This document shows, piece by piece, positions 43,961 to 55,020 of a DNA stretch of 64,000 nucleotides. Under the pieces are notes generated by a model. That model saw nothing but the letters and a program-made list of their open reading frames with translations, made no database searches and had not been told where the DNA came from. The position numbers were made by a program, and so were the translations under genes. The DNA comes from Uliginosibacterium sp. (lineage in GTDB: Bacteria > Pseudomonadota > Gammaproteobacteria > Burkholderiales > Rhodocyclaceae): assembly GCA_016718265.1 (NCBI GenBank), contig JADKDZ010000001.1, positions 310,001 to 374,000 on the forward strand, written 5' to 3'. Each line of letters starts with the position of its first letter. The first letter of the stretch is position 1.

Positions 43961-44176
43961 ATGAAACTGGGACTCTCCGCCACCACCGGCCTTGCGGGTC
44001 TGGGCGCGGTGTTCGCGCTCATCCAGCTCGCGTTCTGCCCCTGGACATCCGAAGTCTTCGTCCGGCTCGAAATCATGCTGCTGGGGCCGCTGGCGATTGT
44101 GCTGACGGTCAGGTTTCTGACCCGGGAGTATGAGGAAGACCAGATCACGCGGCGTGGGGAAAAGCTGGATGAGTGA
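43961..44176 (+). CDS. Small membrane protein of unknown function
   Basis: 71 residues from ATG 43961, with two hydrophobic segments (TTGLAGLGAVFALIQLAF and LEIMLLGPLAIVLTVRFL) and a charged tail. Probably co-transcribed with ybjQ. Not recognised. Confidence 0.55.
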   Translation: MKLGLSATTGLAGLGAVFALIQLAFCPWTSEVFVRLEIMLLGPLAIVLTVRFLTREYEEDQITRRGEKLDE

Positions 44177-44306
44177 TGGTGGCAGACAATCCGCTGCGCT
44201 CGTGTGAGCGCGCCGCCACCGGCCGATCGTCACGGCCAAGCCCAGCTTGCCCCACCCGCACTCAACGCTTAACATGCAATCATTGATAGCAAGCTAGGAA
44301 GCCACC

Positions 44307-44555
44307 ATGGCCAGCATGACGATCCGGAACATCGACGATCAGCTCAAGGCACGGCTGCGCGTGCAGGCGGCGATGAATGCGCGCTCGATGGAAGATGAGG
44401 TACGTGAAATCCTGCGCGCCGCACTATCGGCGGAACCCCCAAAAGGGCAATCCTTGGTCGACGCAATCCGGGCGCGGATCGAGCCGCTGGGCGGGTTTGA
44501 GCTGGAATTGCCTGCGCGCGAGGCGATGCGTGAGCCGCCGGAATTCGACGCATGA
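44307..44555 (+). CDS. FitA-like ribbon-helix-helix antitoxin
   Basis: 82 residues beginning MASMTIRNIDDQLKARLRVQAAMNARSMEDEVREIL, a typical FitA RHH with the GRSMEAE-like NARSMEDE segment. It should bind operator DNA and neutralise the PIN toxin whose start overlaps its stop by 4 bp. Confidence 0.9.
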   Translation: MASMTIRNIDDQLKARLRVQAAMNARSMEDEVREILRAALSAEPPKGQSLVDAIRARIEPLGGFELELPAREAMREPPEFDA

Positions 44556-44974
44556 TCATCCTCGATACCAATGTGCTGTCGGAGGCCTTGCGACCCGCCC
44601 CCGACGCGCAGGTGTTGCACTGGCTGGGTACGCAGTGGCGCGCTGCGCTGTTTACCACCACCATCACCCGCGCCGAAATCCTGTTAGGCGTCCAGTTGCT
44701 ACCGGCCGGGCAACGCAAGCAAGGTCTGTGGCAAGCGGCACAGGCCATTCTCAATCAGGACTTCGCCGGGCAGGTGCTGAGCTTCGACGCCGATGCGGCC
44801 GATGCGTTTGCCGAGATCGTCGCCAGCCGCCGCACAGCTGGGCGCCCCATCAGTCAGTTTGACGCGATGATCGCCGCGATTGCGCGCTCACGCGGCGCGA
44901 GCCTGGCAACCCGCAATGTGAAGGACTTTGCCGATTGCGGAATCGCGTTGATCAACCCTTGGGGCGCCTTGTAG
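44552..44974 (+). CDS. FitB/VapC-like PIN-domain toxin
   Basis: 140 residues. Starts MIILDTNVLSEALRPAP (catalytic Asp and FitB-type PxP), then ITRAEILLGVQLLPAG (Glu) and ISQFDAMIAAIARSRGASLATRNVKDF (Asp residues), the complete PIN acidic set. Mg2+-dependent RNase. It forms a FitAB pair with the upstream RHH gene. The module sits between the two halves of the AAA+/kinase gene set. Confidence 0.92.
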   Translation: MIILDTNVLSEALRPAPDAQVLHWLGTQWRAALFTTTITRAEILLGVQLLPAGQRKQGLWQAAQAILNQDFAGQVLSFDADAADAFAEIVASRRTAGRPISQFDAMIAAIARSRGASLATRNVKDFADCGIALINPWGAL

Positions 44975-45131
44975 GGCGGCGCATTGATCCGCGCGAGACG
45001 CCACTTCGCTGGGGATTGGACTCCTGGGGAATGATCTGATTGGGCAATGCGGCACAGATGCGGTAAAGCGTAGCGCCGACTTGGATTGGTTGATATCCGC
45101 TCGGGGCTTTTCCGACCTACATGAGTCCGCC

Positions 45132-45784
45132 ATGAAAATCGCCATCAACAAAGCCCATTTCCCCGTCACCGTCCTCGGCCCCGGCAAGCGTATCGGGATC
45201 TGGGTGCAGGGTTGTAGCATTCGTTGCAAGGGTTGCGTGTCGCAGGACACCTGGGCCCGCGATCCGGGGCGGGAGATGACGGTGGCACGGCTCTTGAGCT
45301 GGTGCCGCGAGGTGGCGGCGGAAGGTTTTGACGGGGTGACGATCTCGGGCGGCGAGCCTTTCGATCAGCCCAAGGCGCTGGCGGCACTGCTCGACGCACT
45401 GGCACATTGGCGCACTCAGGCCGGGCTGGATTTCGACATCCTGTGCTACAGCGGTTATCCGCTGGCGACACTGGAGAAACGCCACGCGGCGATCCTCGGC
45501 AGGCTGGATGCGCTGATCCCCGAGCCTTATGCCGACGCCCTGCCGCTCAGCCATCTGTGGCGCGGCTCGGCGAATCAGCGTCTGGTAACGCTCTCGCCGC
45601 GCGGCGCGGCGCGCTATGCCGAATTCATCGACGCGGCACCGGATGCCTTGGGCAAACGCATCCAGACCAGCGTGGAGGCGGGCCGGGTCTGGCAGATCGG
45701 GATTCCGGCGCGCGGCGAGATGGCCGCGTTCGAAGAACGTTGCGCTGAGCAGGGCGTGCACTTCGAGCAGGTATCATGGCGGCA

Positions 45785-45788
<4 letters not shown>
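45132..45788 (+). CDS. NrdG/PflA-like radical SAM activase, paired with the kinase
   Basis: 218 residues from ATG 45132 (MKIAINKAHFPVTVLGPGKR). The radical SAM motif is CSIRCKGC in GIWVQGCSIRCKGC, followed by VTISGGEPFDQP. The late block LWRGSANQRLVTLSP resembles LPWRGSDNQRLIRL of NrdG in this window, so it belongs to the glycyl-radical-activase branch, but no glycyl radical enzyme is nearby. Its stop overlaps the kinase start (ATGA). An earlier ATG at 45081 would add 17 residues without homologous character. Confidence 0.88.
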
Positions 45789-48178
<2,390 letters not shown>

Positions 48179-48410
48179 CCGCTTTCCCCACGCGCCGGCG
48201 GCGCGACATCTGCCCGAAAGTCTTAACCGCTTGCTAAGGTTCACATCCGTCAAGCTGGCATATGATTTGGCGTCGGAACACGTGCCCCCCCCCCTTTTTA
48301 GTACCCGGTTGCCGCCCGCCATCTGAATTGAAACTCGTGCCTGTCAGACAGCCTGCAAGGGTTCCACGGGCGCAAGCCGTTCACCCCATTTATATGCAAA
48401 GGAAATCGAC

Positions 48411-48842
48411 ATGAAAAAGAACATAGCACTGGCCATTGCCACCTCCTCGCTCGCCCTGCTCTCCCTCACCGGCTGTGGGGGCGGCGGCGGGATTGATGAG
48501 ATCGTCAAAGGCGTCTACCTCGACCGCTATGGCGATTCCTGCAACGGCGACAGCTGGAAGACCGTCACCCGCACCTCGGGCGAGCAGACCATCGTGATGT
48601 CGGTCACGGTCAACACCACCGGCGACGTGGAGCCCCTGAAAGGCGAGTGGTCCGTTGGCGATGGCCATTCGATGAGCGAGTCGGTCAAATCGGCCGTAGC
48701 CTCCGGCGACGGTACTGGGCGCAAGTTCATCCAGACCGTGGTGGTCACCAGCACCGGCGATCTGTCCTACAAGCTGAAAATCCGCGATAACGACGACGAC
48801 AAGCAGTACGAGACGACCTGCAAGGTCCACGTCGTCAGCTGA
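48411..48842 (+). CDS. Small lipoprotein of unknown function
   Basis: 143 residues, MKKNIALAIATSSLALLSLTGCGGGGG, a lipobox (LTGC) followed by a Gly run. The mature part is beta-rich with two Cys (DSCNGDSW and TTCKVHV) likely forming a disulfide. AGGAA-type site just upstream of the ATG. A C10-T5 run lies 115 bp upstream. Not recognised. Confidence 0.7.
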   Translation: MKKNIALAIATSSLALLSLTGCGGGGGIDEIVKGVYLDRYGDSCNGDSWKTVTRTSGEQTIVMSVTVNTTGDVEPLKGEWSVGDGHSMSESVKSAVASGDGTGRKFIQTVVVTSTGDLSYKLKIRDNDDDKQYETTCKVHVVS

Positions 48843-48987
48843 TCCAGGCCGGGCAAGCCACCGGCTTGCCCGATGACTGCTGCCGGGCGACGGCTGTCAC
48901 CCGGAGCAGCAAAACCCGGTGCCGAAGGCTTTTTCTTGACGCAATCAACAGGTATAAAGGGGGGCAAATACCCTCCCGGAGAACCTC

Positions 48988-50541
48988 ATGATTGCGCCGC
49001 TCCTGATCGCCCGCACCGCTGACGCCAAATCCCCCATTGATGTCGCACTGCTCCCGCAGTTTGCCAATCGCCACGGCCTGATTACCGGCGCGACCGGCAC
49101 GGGGAAAACCGTCACCTTGCAGACGCTGGCCGAGCGCTTTGCGCAGATTGGTGTCCCCGTCTTCATGGCCGATGTGAAGGGCGATCTGTCAGGCTTGGGC
49201 GCCCGGGGCGAGTTGAAGCCAAAGCTGCAGGAGCGCATCACGGCGCTGGGCGTCACGGACTGGGATGCCACCCAGTACACCACCACGCTGTGGGATGTGT
49301 TCGGCGAACAAGGCCACCCGGTTCGCGCCACCGTGTCGGACATGGGCCCGCTGCTGATCGGACGCCTGCTCTCGCTCAATGAAACGCAGGCCGGTGTGCT
49401 GCAGATCGTGTTCAAGGTGGCAGACGACAACGGTCTGCTCCTGCTCGATCTGAAGGATCTGCGCGCGATGGTGCAGTGGGTCGGCGAGAATGCCCGTGAG
49501 CTGACCACGCGCTACGGCAATGTTTCCTCGGCGAGCATAGGCGCCATCCAGCGCGGCCTGCTGACGCTGGAAGAGCAAGGCGGCGACAAGTTCTTCGGCG
49601 AGCCGATGCTCAACATCATGGATCTGATGCAGACCGACGCGAACGGCCGTGGCGTGGTCAATATCCTCGCCGCAGACAAGCTCTGCAACGCGCCCAAGCT
49701 GTATGCCAGCTTTTTGCTGTGGATGCTGGCCGAGCTGTTCGAGCAGTTGCCGGAAGCCGGTGACCTGGAGAAGCCCAAGCTGGTCTTCTTCTTTGACGAA
49801 GCGCATCTGCTCTTCAGCGATGCGCCGCCTGCGCTGCTGGAGAAGATCGAGCAGGTCGTGCGCCTGATCCGCTCGAAAGGCGTCGGGGTGTACTTCGTCA
49901 CCCAGAATCCGCTGGATGTGCCAGAAACCGTGCTGGGCCAGCTCGGCAACCGCGTACAGCATGCCTTGCGGGCCTTTACACCGCGCGACCAGAAAGCCGT
50001 CAAAGTGGCCGCCGACACCATGCGTGCCAATCCAAAATTCAGTACCGAAGCGGCCATCACCGAGCTCGGTGTGGGCGAAGCGCTGGTCTCGTTCCTCGAT
50101 GCCAAGGGCACGCCCAGCGTGGTCGAGCGGGCGCTGGTGCTGCCCCCGTGCTCGCGGATCGGGCCGATGACAGCGGATGAGCGCAATGCGGCCATCAACG
50201 GTTCGCTGGTGTATGGCACGTATGAGGAGGCGCTGGATCGGGAATCCGCCTATGAGAAGCTCGCCAGCATGCCCTCCGCCAAGAGCGGCACCCAGCAAGC
50301 ATCTCCCGCTACCCCGGCCGGAGAAGCCCAGCCCGCGCCGCAGAGCGACGGGGGTGGCCTGTTAGGCGGACTGGGCGGGGCGCTTGGCGGCATCCTCTTC
50401 GGCTCCACTGGCCCGCGTGGCGGCAAACATGACGGCCTCGCGCAGATGGCCGCGAAGTCCGCCACCCGCACCATCGGCAGCGCCATCGGCCGCGAAATCG
50501 TGCGCGGCGTACTGGGCTCGATTCTCGGCGGGCGACGTTGA
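48988..50541 (+). CDS. HerA-like ATPase (DUF853, YjgR-type)
   Basis: 517 residues. Walker A is GATGTGKTVTLQTLAERF near residue 36, Walker B KLVFFFDEAHLLF near 270, and GVYFVTQNPLDVPETVLGQLGNRVQHALRAFTPRD is the conserved C-terminal core. A Gly-rich region (GGGLLGGLGGALGGILFG) precedes the basic tail. The family is related to HerA/FtsK DNA translocases; its cellular role is not established. RBS GGAGAACC before ATG. Confidence 0.92.
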   Translation: MIAPLLIARTADAKSPIDVALLPQFANRHGLITGATGTGKTVTLQTLAERFAQIGVPVFMADVKGDLSGLGARGELKPKLQERITALGVTDWDATQYTTTLWDVFGEQGHPVRATVSDMGPLLIGRLLSLNETQAGVLQIVFKVADDNGLLLLDLKDLRAMVQWVGENARELTTRYGNVSSASIGAIQRGLLTLEEQGGDKFFGEPMLNIMDLMQTDANGRGVVNILAADKLCNAPKLYASFLLWMLAELFEQLPEAGDLEKPKLVFFFDEAHLLFSDAPPALLEKIEQVVRLIRSKGVGVYFVTQNPLDVPETVLGQLGNRVQHALRAFTPRDQKAVKVAADTMRANPKFSTEAAITELGVGEALVSFLDAKGTPSVVERALVLPPCSRIGPMTADERNAAINGSLVYGTYEEALDRESAYEKLASMPSAKSGTQQASPATPAGEAQPAPQSDGGGLLGGLGGALGGILFGSTGPRGGKHDGLAQMAAKSATRTIGSAIGREIVRGVLGSILGGRR

Positions 50542-50829
50542 GCTTGCTACCGCTCGTCAGGCCGGAATGCCAATAACGCCAAAAATGACACATCGCCACC
50601 GACAAAAACAGCAATATCGGATACTACGAACGGCATAATAAAAACGCTGATTATCAAGGCTGCATGCGGCTTGCCCGGCAATTCGCATGTTCGCCGGATT
50701 TTAACGCTAAACCATGCCACAGGTATTCAAGTGAACGTCGCCAACCAGCTTCCTGCTCCCGGTTCTCGTCCGAATTCACGCTTTTGCGCATCGTCTCTCG
50801 CGTCATCAGGTGAGGACGAGGATGATCTG

Positions 50830-51312
50830 ATGAAATTGCTGGACGACAACGAAGACAGTGCGTCCAGCCTGCCGCTGAAGAGCATTTCGCCCTGGCAGAT
50901 CCTGATCGTGGATGACGAACCACAGGTGCACGATGCCACGGTCGTTGCGCTCCGGCGCACGCATTTTCATGATCGCCCCTGCAGCTTCCTGCATGCCTAC
51001 TCGGCTGCTGAAGCTCTGCAGCTGATCTCGGAGACCGCCACGATTGATCTGATGCTGCTGGATGTGGTGATGGAGACCCACGACGCAGGCCTGCGCCTGG
51101 TGAGAAAGCTGCGCGACGGCGACATCCGGCCTGATCTGAAGATCGTGATCCGGTCCGGTCAGCCCGGCTGGGAGCGCGCCACGATGGTGTCACGCGACTA
51201 CCCGATCGATGGCTACCTGCCCAAGGCAGAGCAGACCTACGAACGCATGGTGGAAACCATTGGCCCCATACTCAGCAACACCGACGGCCCCGACACTGAC
51301 TGGCAGCCCTGA
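50830..51312 (+). CDS. Stand-alone response regulator receiver domain (DUF3369-type)
   Basis: 160 residues from ATG 50830 (GAGGATG upstream). The REC domain has acidic residues in ILIVDDEPQVHD, phospho-acceptor Asp in LMLLDVVME, and Ser/Lys region IVIRSGQPG ... GYLPKAE. The sequence resembles the REC part of DUF3369/HD-GYP regulators, but no output domain follows. It overlaps the start of gluQ, depending on the gluQ start chosen. Confidence 0.85.
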   Translation: MKLLDDNEDSASSLPLKSISPWQILIVDDEPQVHDATVVALRRTHFHDRPCSFLHAYSAAEALQLISETATIDLMLLDVVMETHDAGLRLVRKLRDGDIRPDLKIVIRSGQPGWERATMVSRDYPIDGYLPKAEQTYERMVETIGPILSNTDGPDTDWQP

Positions 51313-52255
51313 GCGCACGCCCTACGTCGGCCGCTTCGCGCCCTCGCCCACCGGGCCACTGCATTTCGGCTCGCTGATCGCCGCGCTCGGCTCTTACCTG
51401 GAGGCCCGCCATCATGGGGGCCAGTGGCTGTTGCGGATTGAAGATGTGGACGCCCCACGTACGGTGCCCGGCGCCACCGACACCATCTTGCGTCAGCTTG
51501 ATGCCTACGGCTTCAACCGGGATGGCGACATCCTCTACCAAAGCCAGCGCACCGACATTTACCGGGAAGCCCTGAACCGCTTGATCGCGGACGGCAAGGC
51601 CTTCGCCTGCGCCTGTACGCGCCGCGAGCTGGCCGATTCCGCCCTCGCACCAGATGGCTCCCGTCGCTATCCCGGCACCTGCCGGAGTGGCCTGCCGCCG
51701 GGACAGTCGGCACGCGCCTGGCGCCTGCGCACCACAGAAGGCGTGGTCGCCTGGCATGACGCCATTCAAGGCGATCAAGCGGAAGACGTGGGGCAAGCAG
51801 TGGGCGATTTTGTGCTGTTGCGCGCCGATGGCCAGTTCGCCTATCAGCTCGCGGTGGTGGTCGACGACGCCTGCCAGGGCGTGACCCATGTGGTACGCGG
51901 GGCCGACCTCTTGGGCTCAACCGCCCGCCAGATCGCACTGCACGCGGCGCTCGCACTGCCGCCACCGCACTATGCCCACCTGCCGGTGGCTGCCAACCCG
52001 GCCGGCGAGAAGCTCTCCAAACAGACCCTGGCGCGGGCCATTGACCCCGCAAGCCCCGTGCAAACCCTGCACGACGCGCTGGTCTTCCTGGGGCAGGCCC
52101 CTCCCCGCGCGCTGCGCGACGCCGATCTGCAAACGCTGTGGGCATGGAGCCTGGCCAATTGGTCGCTGGCCCGCGTGCCGGCGGTCATTTCCCGCCCGGT
52201 CCCGACCGATGTGCTGCACAATGCGCTTGGCTCACCGCCCCCAACCGCGCCATGA
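51260..52255 (+). CDS. gluQ: Glutamyl-Q tRNA(Asp) synthetase
   Basis: About 331 residues. The class I synthetase HIGH-like motif is GPLHFGSL (after GRFAPSPTGP), the zinc site is CACTRREL plus YPGTC, and the KMSKS-like motif is KLSKQ. The enzyme attaches glutamate to queuosine in the tRNA(Asp) anticodon. The start is uncertain: no ATG occurs near the conserved beginning; I list TTG 51260, with CTG 51296 or ATG 51209 as alternatives. All overlap the response regulator gene. The stop overlaps the next gene start by 4 bp. Confidence 0.9.
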   Translation: MAPYSATPTAPTLTGSPERTPYVGRFAPSPTGPLHFGSLIAALGSYLEARHHGGQWLLRIEDVDAPRTVPGATDTILRQLDAYGFNRDGDILYQSQRTDIYREALNRLIADGKAFACACTRRELADSALAPDGSRRYPGTCRSGLPPGQSARAWRLRTTEGVVAWHDAIQGDQAEDVGQAVGDFVLLRADGQFAYQLAVVVDDACQGVTHVVRGADLLGSTARQIALHAALALPPPHYAHLPVAANPAGEKLSKQTLARAIDPASPVQTLHDALVFLGQAPPRALRDADLQTLWAWSLANWSLARVPAVISRPVPTDVLHNALGSPPPTAP

Positions 52256-53067
52256 AAACCACGAGCACCACCACATTCCACGCCGAGATTGAAGTCATCA
52301 CAACAGCCCCCGTCGGCCCGGCCAGGCCCACGCCGCTGCTGTTCGTTCACGGCGCATTTTCAGGCGCCTGGATCTGGCAGGAATTCTATCTCCCCTATTT
52401 CGCCGCCGAGGGCTGGGCGTGCAGCGCGCTCTCGCTGGCCGGTCACGGCAAGAGCGCCGGCCGCGAGCGGCTGGACCTCATCCCGCTCAGCGAATATGTC
52501 GACAACCTGCGCAGCGTCGTAGCGACCCTGCCCGCGCCTCCGGTCATCATCGGCCACTCCATGGGCGGCATGGTGGTGCAGAAATACCTCGAACGGGAAG
52601 ATGCGCGAGCCGTGGTGCTGATGTCGTCCGTCCCCCCCACCGGCCTGCTGGCCTCCACCACCCACCTGATGATGACCCAGCCAGCGCTGCTGGTTGAATT
52701 GAACCGCGCGCTCAATGGCGGCGTCCCCGAGTTCGATACGCTGCGCGAAGCCTTATTTGCCCAGCCGGTGGCCGAGACGGAGCTGCTCAAGTACTTCCTG
52801 CTGATGCAGCCTGAATCAGCGCGCGCGGTGTGGGATATGACATGGTTCGATCTGCCCCGCCTGCCACGCATGCACCGCCCGCCAATGCTGATCGTGGGGG
52901 CGGAGGACGACCGTCTGGTACCCGCTTCACTGGTCGAGCAGACCGCCCGCAGCTTCGAGTCCGAAGCCACCATCTTCCCAAACACCGGCCACGGCATGAT
53001 GCTCGAAAGCCATTGGCAGGAAAGCGCACGCTTTATTGCCGACTGGCTACGTGCTCAGGGCTTCTAG
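52252..53067 (+). CDS. Alpha/beta-hydrolase
   Basis: 271 residues from ATG 52252 (ATGA overlap with gluQ). Nucleophile elbow GHSMGGMVVQ, oxyanion region LFVHGAFSGAWIW, acid Asp in IVGAEDDRLVP and His in PNTGHGMML. Esterase or lipase-type; cytoplasmic; substrate unknown. Confidence 0.9.
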   Translation: MKTTSTTTFHAEIEVITTAPVGPARPTPLLFVHGAFSGAWIWQEFYLPYFAAEGWACSALSLAGHGKSAGRERLDLIPLSEYVDNLRSVVATLPAPPVIIGHSMGGMVVQKYLEREDARAVVLMSSVPPTGLLASTTHLMMTQPALLVELNRALNGGVPEFDTLREALFAQPVAETELLKYFLLMQPESARAVWDMTWFDLPRLPRMHRPPMLIVGAEDDRLVPASLVEQTARSFESEATIFPNTGHGMMLESHWQESARFIADWLRAQGF

Positions 53068-53103
53068 CCCGGCACGGCCTACCCGACCACGAACGCACCC
53101 ACC

Positions 53104-53331
53104 ATGACCCAACATCACCGCTTTGAACTCACCCGCGAGTACATCGAACTCGACAGCCTCCTCAAGCTGCTCTCCCTCGCCCCCTCCGGCGGCATCGCCA
53201 AAATGATGATCGCCGACGGGCTGGTGACGGTGAATGGCGAGCTGGAACTGCGCAAGACGCGGAAACTGCGCCACGGGGATGTGGTGCGTATGGATCAGCA
53301 TGAAGTCCTGATCGAGCGCGACGAACAGTAA
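53104..53331 (+). CDS. S4-domain RNA-binding protein (YbcJ-like)
   Basis: 75 residues, an S4 fold with IELDSLLKLLSLAPSGGIAKMMIADGLVTVNGELELRKTRKL. Small YbcJ-type proteins bind RNA; function is not established. Followed by a strong terminator. Confidence 0.9.
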   Translation: MTQHHRFELTREYIELDSLLKLLSLAPSGGIAKMMIADGLVTVNGELELRKTRKLRHGDVVRMDQHEVLIERDEQ

Positions 53332-53340
53332 GTACCGCTG

Positions 53341-53385
53341 CCCGGAGAGCCAATACCCATGCGGCTCTCCGGGCCGTTTTTTGAG
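53341..53385 (+). terminator. Terminator after the S4-domain gene
   Basis: CCCGGAGAGCC pairs with GGCTCTCCGGG around an AATACCCATGC loop and is followed by TTTTTT. It could also serve the convergent marR transcript. Confidence 0.88.
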
Positions 53386-53398
53386 CTTGTTCGTCCCC

Positions 53399-53845
53399 TC
53401 ACGAAGCGGACATCAAGTTCTCCAGAATCCGCGCCAGCGTCGCCTCGAAAGCGTCGATCTCGCTTTCCTTCAACCCCGCGTAATAGCAGGCAATCATCCG
53501 CGCGGAGACTTCTTCGTGCCGCGCACGCCAGGCCTGATCTTTCTCGGTGCGGCGGATCAGGATGCGGCGGCGGTCGGCCGGGTCGGGCTCGCGGATCACG
53601 AAGCCGGCGGTTTCCAGCCGGTCGAGCATGCTGGTCAGCGTCGATTTTTCGAGCTGGGTGCGCGTGGCCAGCTCGCTGATCGGTATGCCATCGCCCTGCC
53701 ATAGCGCGAACATGATCCGCCCCTGCGCCGGGTTCAGTTCCTCGATCCCGGCCTCGCGCAGCATGCGCGCAAACACACGCCCGGAGAGCTGATGCACCTT
53801 GGCCAGCAGGAAGCCGCCCTGGCGTGCGGGGAAGTCTTCGCTCAC
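53399..53845 (-). CDS. MarR-family transcriptional regulator
   Basis: 148 residues from GTG 53845, which overlaps the stop of the upstream gene (GTGA). The winged helix is typical: LNPAQGRIMFALWQGDGIPISELATRTQLEKSTLTSMLDRLETAGFVIREPDPADRRRI. It shares an operon with a flavin-binding protein and probably regulates it through the inverted repeat at 54382-54405. Confidence 0.9.
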   Translation of the reverse strand: MSEDFPARQGGFLLAKVHQLSGRVFARMLREAGIEELNPAQGRIMFALWQGDGIPISELATRTQLEKSTLTSMLDRLETAGFVIREPDPADRRRILIRRTEKDQAWRARHEEVSARMIACYYAGLKESEIDAFEATLARILENLMSAS

Positions 53846-54363
53846 TGTGCAGCTTCCGGCAAAGGCAGACGCAGCTCGCGGCAACGCAGGGCGTGGTAGT
53901 ACTTGGCGACACGCGGCAGCATGCGCATCACCACGTAGTCTTCGCTGCGCGGGCCGCCGGGGTAGTACTGCTCCCAGCCCGGCTGCCAGACCTGCTCGCG
54001 GAAGGCCTGATCGCGCACGATCTCGACCTCGCCCAGAAAGCGCAAACCATGGAATTCATTACTGCGGCACACGTAGATGCTGGCGCGCGGGTCTTTCTCA
54101 AGCTGGCGAAACTTGGTCGAGCTGGCGTTGGTGGTAAAAAGCAGCATCATGTCGTGATCATGGCCTGCGAACAACGGCACCAGGCCGGGATACATCTTCA
54201 CGTAGCGCAGGTTCAGGATCGCGCGGGTGTCGGGATAACCCTCGTCGTCCAGCGTGCTCAGATAGAACGCCATCTCGCTGCGCAGCAGGGTGAGCATGTC
54301 CGCCAGGAGCTGTTTGACGGCGACAGGGTCGCGTTGGGGATCAAGTTCGATGATGTCGGCCAC
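53842..54363 (-). CDS. Pyridoxamine 5'-phosphate oxidase-fold (FMN-binding) protein
   Basis: 173 residues. I chose GTG 54363 because AAGGAAATGCT gives a well-placed ribosome binding site; ATG 54378 is the alternative. The split-barrel FMN-binding fold shows EMAFYLSTLDDEGYPDTRAILNLR, MMLLFTTNASSTKFRQLEKDPRASIYV and RFLGEVEIV, as in general stress protein 26-like pyridoxamine-phosphate-oxidase-related proteins. Function probably redox; not vitamin B6 synthesis. Confidence 0.85.
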   Translation of the reverse strand: MADIIELDPQRDPVAVKQLLADMLTLLRSEMAFYLSTLDDEGYPDTRAILNLRYVKMYPGLVPLFAGHDHDMMLLFTTNASSTKFRQLEKDPRASIYVCRSNEFHGLRFLGEVEIVRDQAFREQVWQPGWEQYYPGGPRSEDYVVMRMLPRVAKYYHALRCRELRLPLPEAAQ

Positions 54364-54381
54364 AGCATTTCCTTCCATATA

Positions 54382-54405
54382 AAATAGTTCTACATAAAAC
54401 AATTT
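54382..54405. promoter_or_regulatory. Candidate MarR operator
   Basis: AAATAGTT (54382-54389), 8-bp spacer, AACAATTT (54398-54405): inverted repeat with 7 of 8 matching pairs in an AT-rich stretch just upstream of the PNPOx-like/MarR operon. Confidence 0.45.
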
Positions 54406-54450
54406 ATACGGAGAATGGCGTGAGGGTCAAGCCGAAATTAAAGCTTGTGG

Positions 54451-55019
54451 CTACTTGCGCTCAGGCAGGGTCATGAGGCGGCCACCCCGCTTGCGCGAGG
54501 TTTTGGTCACCGCCAGCAACCCGCCGGAGGGCCCGCCGCCGTGGGCGTGGCTGATTGCGCAAGCCAGGGCATCGGCCGCATCGGCCTGCGGATCGCCGGG
54601 CAGTTGCAGCAGGCGTTTCACCATGTGCTGCACCTGTTCCTTGTTGGCCTTGCCATAGCCGACCACGGCCTGTTTGACCTGCAGGGCGGTGTATTCCGAC
54701 ACCGGCAGATCGCGGCTCACCAGCCCGCAGATCGCCGCGCCACGGGCCTGGCCGAGCAGCAAGGTGGATTGCGGGTTGACGTTGACGAAGACGATTTCCA
54801 CCGCTGCCTCGGCAGGATGATAGGTGTCGACGACTTCCTGTACGCCAGCCAGGATGACCTTCAGGCGCTCTGGCAGCGTGCCGGTTGGCGAACGAATGCA
54901 GCCACTGGCGACGTATTGCAACTTCGTGCCAACACGGTCAATCACGCCGAAGCCCGTGACACGCAGCCCCGGGTCAATGCCCAGAATGCGGGTGGGGGCA
55001 GAAGCAGCGGCGCGCTCAC
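54451..55019 (-). CDS. ruvC: Holliday junction endonuclease RuvC, apparent frameshift at the start
   Basis: The body (RILGIDPGLRVTGFGVIDR ... AVEIVFVNVNPQSTLLLGQARG ... DPQADAADALACAISHAHG) has all catalytic acidic residues (Asp in GIDPG, Glu, and the Asp pair in ADAADAL). The conserved beginning has no ATG, GTG or TTG in frame. GTG 55019 gives MSA in another frame; adding one G near 55010 would give MSAAAASAPTRILGID, a normal RuvC start. A sequencing error is likely. As given, the first usual start would lose GIDPG. RuvC resolves Holliday junctions; ruvAB are not here. Confidence 0.88.
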
Positions 55020-55020
55020 A

